The notes below the pieces were generated by a model, which worked only from the letters and a program-made list of their open reading frames with translations, was not told the DNA's origin and did not search any database. The translations under genes were made by a program, and so were the position numbers. A stretch of 14,195 nt of DNA from an uncultured Prevotella sp. (GTDB taxonomy: Bacteria > Bacteroidota > Bacteroidia > Bacteroidales > Bacteroidaceae), in contig CALZAP010000006.1 in the NCBI GenBank assembly GCA_945614335.1, positions 1 through 14,195 of the forward strand, in the 5' to 3' direction. Below are positions 8,361 to 14,195 of the stretch, piece by piece. Every line of letters starts with the position of its first letter. Within the stretch, counting starts at the first letter, position 1.

Positions 8361-10661
8361 ATGAACTACAAGAGAATAACAGGATGGATATTGGGCGTTG
8401 TGGCAGTGATGGCTATCATTGCCACAGGATATTCTTTTTGGGTCTCGTCACAACCAAGAATACACATCCTCGTGATGTTCTCGGAAAGCGAGCGACGATA
8501 CAACTTCACCGACTACCCACAAACCATACTCGACCATCTGGAAGACAACAAGGTATATGCCGACGTGACATTCAGATACCTCGACTGCGACCACTGGAAC
8601 CCTGAAGACGAAATAGTGCAGGCGGGAAAGATTGTTGAGGAAGAGGATGCAAAAAGGAAAATCGACATCATCGTCACCATTGGCGACCAAGCCACCTACT
8701 CCACCCTCTGCAACGACATCCCACAGGTGAACACGCTGCCTTTTGTATTTGCAGGAGTGCAATACCCTAACGAAAAGCAGATGGAAAGCCACAAGAATGT
8801 GACTGGAGTGACTGACACTCCCGACGTTGAGCAAAACATCTATATCGCCAAGGAGCTGACCGGCGTGGGACATACGTTCACCATCATGGACGAAACCTTC
8901 CTCGACCGTAAGACCCGTGCCAATATCAACGAGCAACTCGCCAACAACAAAAAGGTTGTCAACAATCTTGACTGGCACGAAAGCATACAAGACTTAGTGA
9001 CCAAATACAAGGGCAAGTACTCCATCACTTCTCTTTCTCTGCGAAACATTGCCGTCAACACCAAGGTGACGGAACCCATGAATGAGAAAACGGGGCAGAA
9101 CCTCGTCTTGCTTCTCAGGAAATATTCACCACTCACCTATATTCAGCTGAAATATGACGCCGCCTCAATGCAGATGATACGTTTCGGCAACACCTATCCC
9201 ATGATCACCGCCACCTGCATGGGCTTCGGCAAGGGAGCCTTCAACACCATAGGCGGATATTTCTCTTCCGTAGACGACATTTCTGAAGGCATAGCGACAT
9301 ACGTCAGACGCATTGCAAACGGTGAACAGCCTGAGAACATCAAGGTCTCTCCGTCGAGAAAAGCTGTATATGTGGACTGGAACGTGGCTGAGCACTTCGG
9401 AATGGACATAAAGACACTGGAAGCAAAAGGATATAAACTCATAAACGTTTCATGGAAAGAACGGCACGAACTGATGTTCTGGGCACTTTTGGTCATGGGA
9501 GTGGCTACGGCCATATGCTGCATGGTGTACTACATAAGACTGCTGGGCAGGGAACGCAAACAGAAAAGGGAGGCGCAAAAGCAGGTAAAGCAGGAAAACG
9601 ACCTCTATAACCTGGCCGTGCAGAACAGTAGCTCATACGCATGGGAACGCACGAGTAAAAACATGATGTACTTCAAGGACTCATTCTGGAAAAAACATGG
9701 AAAGGAGCCACAGGTGATAACCCTACGGCAATACCTCGACATGATGACACCGGAGACGCGCCCGCAATACGAGGAACTGGTGGAACATATAAACAACGGG
9801 GAGCCTTGGACCTGCGACATAGAAGCCGACTTCAGAGGCGATGGCATTTACCACTGGTATCAGGTGAGAGGCAAGGGTATTGTCAACAGCCAGGGCATCT
9901 TCCAAAAGTCATACGGCCTGCTGATGAATATCGACAACATAAAGCATCGAGAGCGTGAGCTTCAGGAAGCGAGAAAGTTGGCGGAGGAAGCCACGCTGAA
10001 AGAGTCGTTCCTTGCTAACATGAGTCACGAGATACGCACACCGCTCAATGCCATCATAGGTTTCTCCGAACTTCTCGCCCTGCCGGCCGACGAGTTTACG
10101 GAGAAGGAAAGAAGGATGTTTATAGACACCATACACACCAACAACGACCTTCTGCTGAAACTCATCAACGACATACTCGACCTCTCGCGCGCCGAGTCAG
10201 GACAGATGGACTTTGTGATAAAGAACTACAAGGTGAGTGAGGTGATGGACAAGATATACGCCACCCACTCTGTGCAGATGCCCAAACACTTGGTTTTCAA
10301 TTATGTAAAGTCTGAGGATGTAAAGATTAACGTAGACGAGAGTCGTCTGCGTCAGGTCATCGGCAACTTCCTCACCAATGCTGGAAAGTTCACTCCCGAA
10401 GGTTCCGTCACACTCGGCTGGAACACCAACCACGAGACCGGCAAGGTGGAACTATACGTCGAGGACACTGGTATTGGTCTGTCGGAAGAAGACCGCAAGA
10501 TGGTATTCTCCCGTTTCTACAAGAAAAACGAATTCAAACAAGGCACTGGCTTAGGCCTTTCAATCTGCAAGGTGATAGTGGCGCGACTTAAAGGCGAAAT
10601 AAAGGTGAAGTCGCAATTAGGAAAAGGAAGTCGTTTTTCTGTGTATCTTACACAAGTCTGA
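8361..10661 (+). CDS. Sensor histidine kinase 3 with substrate-binding-like periplasmic domain
   Basis: An intact 766-residue paralogue of kinase 2 with the same architecture. It has membrane segment 1 (about 6-28), a periplasmic ABC_sub_bind-like domain with [17 protein letters not shown] (from 105), [12 protein letters not shown] and KNVTGV, membrane segment 2 (about 371-395), and a PAS-like domain (about 415-525, with [10 protein letters not shown]). HisKA carries [19 protein letters not shown] (phospho-acceptor His556). HATPase has Asn673, Asp702 in DTGIG, and GTGLGLS (from 728). By eye its kinase half is far closer to kinase 2 than its periplasmic half is, and kinase 1 is the outlier, suggesting kinases 2 and 3 arose from the later duplication. 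ATG 8361 follows the kinase 2 stop by 3 bases, implying co-translation. Its last 14 bases overlap the end of the convergent umuC-type gene. No receiver domain is present. The ligand is unknown. Confidence 0.9.
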   Translation: MNYKRITGWILGVVAVMAIIATGYSFWVSSQPRIHILVMFSESERRYNFTDYPQTILDHLEDNKVYADVTFRYLDCDHWNPEDEIVQAGKIVEEEDAKRKIDIIVTIGDQATYSTLCNDIPQVNTLPFVFAGVQYPNEKQMESHKNVTGVTDTPDVEQNIYIAKELTGVGHTFTIMDETFLDRKTRANINEQLANNKKVVNNLDWHESIQDLVTKYKGKYSITSLSLRNIAVNTKVTEPMNEKTGQNLVLLLRKYSPLTYIQLKYDAASMQMIRFGNTYPMITATCMGFGKGAFNTIGGYFSSVDDISEGIATYVRRIANGEQPENIKVSPSRKAVYVDWNVAEHFGMDIKTLEAKGYKLINVSWKERHELMFWALLVMGVATAICCMVYYIRLLGRERKQKREAQKQVKQENDLYNLAVQNSSSYAWERTSKNMMYFKDSFWKKHGKEPQVITLRQYLDMMTPETRPQYEELVEHINNGEPWTCDIEADFRGDGIYHWYQVRGKGIVNSQGIFQKSYGLLMNIDNIKHRERELQEARKLAEEATLKESFLANMSHEIRTPLNAIIGFSELLALPADEFTEKERRMFIDTIHTNNDLLLKLINDILDLSRAESGQMDFVIKNYKVSEVMDKIYATHSVQMPKHLVFNYVKSEDVKINVDESRLRQVIGNFLTNAGKFTPEGSVTLGWNTNHETGKVELYVEDTGIGLSEEDRKMVFSRFYKKNEFKQGTGLGLSICKVIVARLKGEIKVKSQLGKGSRFSVYLTQV

Positions 10662-11943
10662 TGATTTCACTCCACCTTGTGGTGGGATTCGGACTACGGA
10701 AGTCGTGGCGTATGGCATTGGCAAACACCTCCGCCTTGCCCTCGCCGTTGGGACGCGTGTATTGCTGTGAACCGAGCACCACTGTCTCACTGCCGTTGGC
10801 ACGGTTGATACGGTCTATCACAGCGTCGAGCCTTTTCATTTTCTGAAACTGCTCTGCCGTGATGTCAAACAGGTCGTGCTCCATGGGGTAAGGATTGCCG
10901 ATGCCCATCACTATCACTCCCGCCTTCTTATACTGATACCCCTGACGGTAGATGCTGCGAAGCAACTCTTCCGCTGTCTTCACTATTGTAATGGAAGAAT
11001 TGGCAGGAGTGATGAGGCGGCGGTCGAGATAGTTCCAATACTGTGCCAGGTCTTCACGAAAGGGGTTTGTGTTGATAAACACTCCCACCACAGAACATAC
11101 CGTGTCTTGCGAGCGCAGCTTCTCTGCACATCGGGCGGCATAGTTGCTCACGTGGGTGCGTAATGTGGTGTAGTCGCTTATCATTCCATTAAAACTGCGG
11201 CTGGTGCAGATGCTCTTCTTCTTCGCCATCTCTTCGTTTGGCACACAGTCCACGCCGTTGAGTTCCTGCCATGTGCGGTGGATAACGATATTGTTGAATG
11301 TCACCCTCACCCAGTCGCTGTGTCGAGATGCAAAGTCAAAAGCCGTGTTCACTCCATAGGCTGTAAGTTTGGCGGCATATCGCCGTCCCACTCCCCAGAC
11401 GTCGTCCACGGGAAACAGTTTCAGCGCCTTCTGCCGTTTCACGTCGTTGTCTATCACACAGCAGTGGTTATATCCAGAATATTTCTTCGCGAAGTGACTT
11501 GCCACCTTGGCAAGTGTCTTTGTAGGTGCAATGCCAATGCTCACTGGCATGCCAGTCCATTTCCTTATCTTCTTATGCAGTTCCTCACCCCATTTCTTGT
11601 AGTCGAGTTCGGAGTCAAGATACACGAAACATTCGTCGATGCTGTACCGGAACAATGCAGGCGACTCTTTCCTTATGATATTCACCACCCTGCCGGTCAA
11701 CTCACCGTAAAGCTCATAGTTAGAAGAGAACACAGCAATCTTCTTTCCCGGAAACATCTGTTCGAGCTGGAAGAATGGCGTGCCGGCTTTCACTCCCATA
11801 GCCTTCGCTTCGTTTGAGCGTGCCACGACACACCCGTCGTTGTTTGACAAAACGACTACGGGCTTCCCCTCAAGGTCGGGTCTGAACACTCTTTCGCACG
11901 ACACATAACAGTTGTCGCAATCGACTATGGCATACATTTTCAT
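10648..11943 (-). CDS. umuC: Y-family translesion DNA polymerase, UmuC type
   Basis: A 431-residue error-prone polymerase that would copy past DNA lesions, normally under SOS-type control. The N-terminus [17 protein letters not shown] gives catalytic Asp8, and YSIDE gives Asp103 and Glu104. [22 protein letters not shown] and FSSNYELYG are close to E. coli UmuC and unlike DinB. The little-finger region follows, and the C-terminus (about 375-431, ending [12 protein letters not shown]) matches the UmuC-specific tail (DUF4113). Length is about that of E. coli UmuC (422). Met3 (11935-11937) is an alternative start. No umuD (cleavable LexA-like protease partner) is next to it or anywhere in the window. 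Its upstream side is separated from galE by hairpins, so it probably has its own promoter, though I see no good -7/-33 pair. Its 3' end overlaps the convergent kinase 3 gene by 14 bases, with no terminator visible in between. Confidence 0.93.
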   Translation of the reverse strand: MKMYAIVDCDNCYVSCERVFRPDLEGKPVVVLSNNDGCVVARSNEAKAMGVKAGTPFFQLEQMFPGKKIAVFSSNYELYGELTGRVVNIIRKESPALFRYSIDECFVYLDSELDYKKWGEELHKKIRKWTGMPVSIGIAPTKTLAKVASHFAKKYSGYNHCCVIDNDVKRQKALKLFPVDDVWGVGRRYAAKLTAYGVNTAFDFASRHSDWVRVTFNNIVIHRTWQELNGVDCVPNEEMAKKKSICTSRSFNGMISDYTTLRTHVSNYAARCAEKLRSQDTVCSVVGVFINTNPFREDLAQYWNYLDRRLITPANSSITIVKTAEELLRSIYRQGYQYKKAGVIVMGIGNPYPMEHDLFDITAEQFQKMKRLDAVIDRINRANGSETVVLGSQQYTRPNGEGKAEVFANAIRHDFRSPNPTTRWSEIIRLV

Positions 11944-11965
11944 CTAAAAAAAGTTTAGCATTCAT

Positions 11966-11983
11966 TCAACTCTCAGAAGTTGA
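11966..11983. promoter_or_regulatory. Palindrome upstream of umuC, possible operator
   Basis: TCAACT (11966-11971) and AGTTGA (11978-11983) are perfect inverted arms around a 6-base spacer, 22 bases before the umuC ATG. The spacing and symmetry suit a dimeric repressor site. No T-run follows on the - strand, so it is not a terminator. A link to SOS control is inference only; I do not recognise it as a known LexA box. Confidence 0.3.
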
Positions 11984-11988
11984 GTACT

Positions 11989-12021
11989 AAAAATTATCCC
12001 CCGATTCACATCGAGGGATAA
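11989..12021 (-). terminator. Intrinsic terminator downstream of galE
   Basis: TTATCCC (11994-12000) pairs with GGGATAA (12015-12021). Inside, CGAT (12002-12005) pairs with ATCG (12010-12013) around a 4-base loop, with one C/A mismatch. On the - strand the hairpin is followed directly by TTTTT, as expected of an intrinsic terminator for galE. On the + strand no T-run follows. Confidence 0.75.
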
Positions 12022-12035
12022 CCACAACACAAACA

Positions 12036-12059
12036 CAAAATAAATCTGGAAAATCCAGA
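12036..12059 (-). terminator. Second short hairpin after galE
   Basis: TCTGGA (12045-12050) and TCCAGA (12054-12059) form a perfect 6-base-pair stem with a 3-base loop, starting 14 bases after the galE stop codon. On the - strand it is followed by a T-rich run (ATTTATTTTG). It may act as a first, weaker terminator ahead of the stronger hairpin at 11994-12021. Confidence 0.45.
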
Positions 12060-12072
12060 AAAAAATATATCT

Positions 12073-13110
12073 TTATTGTATTCCTTCTTCACGCAGTTTC
12101 TTCTGCCAGTTCCATGCAGACTTGAGCGTATCTTCGAGACTTGTCTCGGCTTTCCATCCCAACACGTTGTTTGCCTTGTCGGGATTAGCCCATACCTTCT
12201 CGATGTCTCCCGGACGACGAGGGGCGAATGTCCAGTTGAGCTTCACACCTGTCGCTTTCTCAAATGCGTCCACAATCTCCTTTGTGCTTACACCCTTTCC
12301 TGTTCCGATGTTAAACACTTCGAGTTTGTCGCTGTCGGTGTCGAGCACACGTGTCATAGCCTTCACGTGAGCCTTTGCCAGGTCTACCACGTAGATGTAG
12401 TCGCGTATGCAGGTTCCGTCCGGTGTGTCATAGTCGTTGCCGAACACCTTCAGTTGCTCGCGAATGCCCATGGCGGTCTGTGTCACGTAAGGAATGAGGT
12501 TCATAGGCACTCCGTTAGGCATTTCACCGATGATGGCTGTAGGATGGGAGCCTATCGGGTTGAAGTATCTCAGCAGGATGGCCTTTATTGGCGAGCCGCT
12601 ATTGATAGTGTCGCGAATGATCTCTTCGTTCACCTGCTTCGTGTTGCCGTAAGGACTTTCGGCAGGCTTTATCGGTGCGTCTTCAGTGACTGGCAGGTTT
12701 TCCGGATCCGGCTGTCCGTAGACAGTGCAGCTCGACGAGAAGATGATGCCTTTTACGTTATACTTTGGCATGAGTTCGAGCAGGTTGATAAGGCTTACGA
12801 AGTTGTTGCGGTAGTAGAGCAGCGGTTTCTCCACGCTCTCGCCCACAGCCTTGCTTGCCGCGAAGTGTATGATACCTTCGATGTCGGGATATTTTGCAAA
12901 CACCTTGTCCATGCCCTCGAGGTCGCAACAGTCTACCTCTTCGAATACCGGGCGCACACCAGTGATTTTCTCTATTCCGTCGACCACGTTAGCCTGTGAG
13001 TTCGACAGGTTGTCGACTATCACCACCTTGTATCCGGCATTTATCAGCTCCACTGTAGTGTGAGAACCGATGAAGCCAGTACCACCAGTTACCAATATTG
13101 TCTGTTTCAT
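12073..13110 (-). CDS. galE: UDP-glucose 4-epimerase
   Basis: A 345-residue cytoplasmic enzyme interconverting UDP-glucose and UDP-galactose with bound NAD, serving galactose use (Leloir pathway) and supply of UDP-galactose for surface glycans. It is an extended short-chain dehydrogenase: VTGGTGFIGSH gives the NAD-binding glycine pattern (Gly9, Gly12, Gly15), SSSCTVYG supplies catalytic Ser127, and YGNTK supplies Tyr154 and Lys158. NPIGSHPTAIIGE and the C-terminal RRPGDIEKVWANPDKA are also typical of GalE. The length is normal and the gene looks complete. It has its own promoter at 13149-13181, which would give a leader of about 30 nt, and it is followed by two hairpins. No galT, galK or glycan gene is in the window, so its specific role here cannot be told from context. 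Confidence 0.96.
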   Translation of the reverse strand: MKQTILVTGGTGFIGSHTTVELINAGYKVVIVDNLSNSQANVVDGIEKITGVRPVFEEVDCCDLEGMDKVFAKYPDIEGIIHFAASKAVGESVEKPLLYYRNNFVSLINLLELMPKYNVKGIIFSSSCTVYGQPDPENLPVTEDAPIKPAESPYGNTKQVNEEIIRDTINSGSPIKAILLRYFNPIGSHPTAIIGEMPNGVPMNLIPYVTQTAMGIREQLKVFGNDYDTPDGTCIRDYIYVVDLAKAHVKAMTRVLDTDSDKLEVFNIGTGKGVSTKEIVDAFEKATGVKLNWTFAPRRPGDIEKVWANPDKANNVLGWKAETSLEDTLKSAWNWQKKLREEGIQ

Positions 13111-13148
13111 AAATCTGTGTTACGTTATTAAATTAATGAATAGCGGCG

Positions 13149-13181
13149 CAAAGATAACAATATTTTTTGATATATGACAAA
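13149..13181 (-). promoter_or_regulatory. Bacteroidetes-type promoter for galE
   Basis: On the - strand, TTTG (13178-13181) is followed after 21 bases by TATCTTTG (13149-13156). This matches the Bacteroidetes -33 TTTG and -7 TAnnTTTG consensus exactly. Transcription would start near 13142, about 30 bases before the galE ATG. The -33 element lies in the T-run of the rnfA terminator. Confidence 0.75.
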
Positions 13182-13217
13182 AAAGTGACGTAGAATTTCA
13201 TCAGACGCCACTTTTTT
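13179..13217 (-). terminator. Terminator at the end of the rnf operon
   Basis: AAAAAAGTG (13179-13187) pairs with CACTTTTTT (13209-13217). Next to it, CGT (13189-13191) pairs with ACG (13205-13207) around a 13-base loop, with one A/C mismatch between the two stem parts. On the - strand the stem ends in a T-run 27 bases after the rnfA stop. The A/T tails on both sides mean it could also work on the + strand. Confidence 0.7.
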
Positions 13218-13243
13218 ACTATTTTTTAAACATTAAGCTATGA

Positions 13244-13846
13244 CTATTCTATTCCAAACACCACTTTCAGTCCTCCATCGACACCCGAGAAGCCCATGAA
13301 CGCAAGACTTAGCAGTCCGGCTGTAATCATGGTGATGGCCACTCCCTGCATGCCTTTTGGCACGTTGGCCAGCTCGAGTTGCTCGCGCAGTCCGGCGAAA
13401 ACGGTGAGGGCGAGTCCGAAGCCGATGGCTGTGGAGAATGCGTAGACCACGCTTTCCACAAGTGTGAAGTCTTTCTGGATTACCAATATCGCCACGCCAA
13501 GCACGGCACAGTTTGTGGTGATTAGTGGCAGGAAGATGCCGAGAGCCTGATAAAGGGCGGGCGACACCTTTTTCATTACTATCTCCACCATCTGCACGAG
13601 GGCGGCGATGACGAGGATGAAGGCTATGGTCTGAAGATATTGCAGACCGAACGGGTCGAGCACGGCCTTCTGAATGAGATAGGTCACGATGGTGGCAAGA
13701 GTCATGACAAAAGCCACGGCTGCACTCATGCCAAGCGCGGTGTTTACCTTCTTCGACACGCCGAGGAACGGACAGATGCCGAGGAACTGCGACAGTACGA
13801 TATTGTTTACGAATATCGCGGAGATGAATATCAATATATATTCCAT
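13244..13846 (-). CDS. rnfA: Rnf electron transport complex subunit A
   Basis: A 200-residue integral membrane subunit of the Rnf complex, which couples electron flow between ferredoxin and NAD to Na+ or H+ transport across the inner membrane. It shows about six hydrophobic segments and the family motifs NNIVLSQFLGICPFLGVS and PLITTNCAVLGVAI. Cys25 and Cys113 sit where RnfA/NqrE-family proteins place intramembrane iron-sulfur ligands. Length is close to the usual 190-200. ATG 13846 follows the rnfE stop by 4 bases, so the two are co-transcribed. rnfA is last in the operon and is followed by a hairpin terminator at 13179-13217. RsxA is the same family, but the Rnf name suits this gene order. 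Confidence 0.95.
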   Translation of the reverse strand: MEYILIFISAIFVNNIVLSQFLGICPFLGVSKKVNTALGMSAAVAFVMTLATIVTYLIQKAVLDPFGLQYLQTIAFILVIAALVQMVEIVMKKVSPALYQALGIFLPLITTNCAVLGVAILVIQKDFTLVESVVYAFSTAIGFGLALTVFAGLREQLELANVPKGMQGVAITMITAGLLSLAFMGFSGVDGGLKVVFGIE

Positions 13847-13850
13847 AACG

Positions 13851-14195
13851 CTATGCCTTCTTTAGTTTGTTGATGATTGCGATGAGATAACCAAGGGAGA
13901 TGAAAGCTCCCGGAGGAAGGATGAACAACAGGACGTTGTAGGTCTCGGGCAAAAGGGTGAGGCCAAACACCGAGCCAGCGCCGAACAGCTCGCGCACGGT
14001 GCCAAGCAGCGTGAGGCCGAGGGTGAAGCCGAGGCCGATGCCAATGCCGTCGAAAAGGCTTGCCACCGGACCGTTCTTGCAGGCGAAAGCCTCTGCACGT
14101 CCGAGGATGATGCAGTTAACCACGATGAGAGGGATGAAGAGACCGAGCGACTTGTTGATTTCGGGCAGGTATGCCTTCAGGCACATCTGCAGTAT
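13851..14195 (-). CDS. rnfE: Rnf electron transport complex subunit E (3' part only)
   Basis: The gene runs off the right edge. The 114 visible residues are the C-terminal part of a subunit that is normally about 190-230 residues. LGLFIPLIVVNCIILGRAEAFA is the hallmark segment, and its Cys is in the position of an iron-sulfur ligand. Three further hydrophobic stretches follow, ending in a basic NKLKKA tail. The frame is open to the window edge (the visible start is ...ILQMCLKAYLPE), so the Met at 14186 is internal and not the start. It lies 4 bases before rnfA. The remaining rnf genes (B, C, D and G) are expected beyond the edge, from the usual order. Confidence 0.93.
   Translation of the reverse strand: MLQMCLKAYLPEINKSLGLFIPLIVVNCIILGRAEAFACKNGPVASLFDGIGIGLGFTLGLTLLGTVRELFGAGSVFGLTLLPETYNVLLFILPPGAFISLGYLIAIINKLKKA

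Noticed and set aside
10640..10654. Perfect hairpin TGTGTA-TCT-TACACA at the end of kinase 3, as a terminator
   Set aside because: No T-run follows on either strand, and the bases encode the conserved SVYLTQV end of the kinase, so the pairing is probably chance.
12076..12999. Open frame of 307 codons on the + strand opposite galE
   Set aside because: galE is certain on the other strand; this frame has no homology-like features.
1..14195. CRISPR array, tRNA, rRNA or insertion sequence
   Set aside because: No regularly spaced direct repeats, no cloverleaf-like or rRNA-like sequence, and no transposase or terminal inverted repeats were found by reading.

Overview
The window looks like a chromosomal piece of a Bacteroidales bacterium, probably Prevotella-like. 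The evidence is an Oar-type TonB-dependent receptor, starts with A-rich leaders instead of Shine-Dalgarno sites, a near-perfect Bacteroidetes-type promoter (TTTG, 21 bases, TATCTTTG) ahead of galE, and Rnf genes in the order E then A. The genus is an inference from style, not from a marker gene.

Layout. Positions 1-320 are AT-rich and hold no gene; they contain a candidate promoter and a weak terminator-like hairpin. On the + strand, 321-10661 reads as one probable operon. It has an outer-membrane TonB-dependent receptor (321-3641) and three tandem paralogous membrane histidine kinases (3645-5963, 6024-8357, 8361-10661), with gaps of 3, 60 and 3 bases. Each kinase has an N-terminal anchor, a periplasmic domain resembling ABC-transporter substrate-binding proteins (TrpX/PF04392-like), a second membrane segment, a PAS-like domain, and HisKA plus HATPase domains. 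On the - strand, reading right to left, are the 3' part of rnfE, rnfA, a terminator, galE with its own promoter, hairpin terminators, and a UmuC-type Y-family polymerase. The polymerase gene runs 14 bases into the end of the third kinase gene.

Most notable observation: the receptor and the first kinase are each full length in one reading frame, yet they are interrupted by in-frame stop codons (TAA at 954-956 in the receptor; TGA at 3792-3794 and TAA at 3813-3815 in kinase 1). There are no frameshifts, and kinases 2 and 3 are intact. This looks like recent paired loss of a receptor and its adjacent sensor. Strain polymorphism, sequence error or recoding remain possible.

Working model (inference): the receptor imports a ligand across the outer membrane, and the periplasmic substrate-binding-like domains of the kinases sense it or related compounds. 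No receiver domain or response regulator is in the window, so the output partner is elsewhere. The - strand genes (Rnf ion-pumping complex, UDP-galactose metabolism, error-prone polymerase) are unrelated housekeeping or stress functions.
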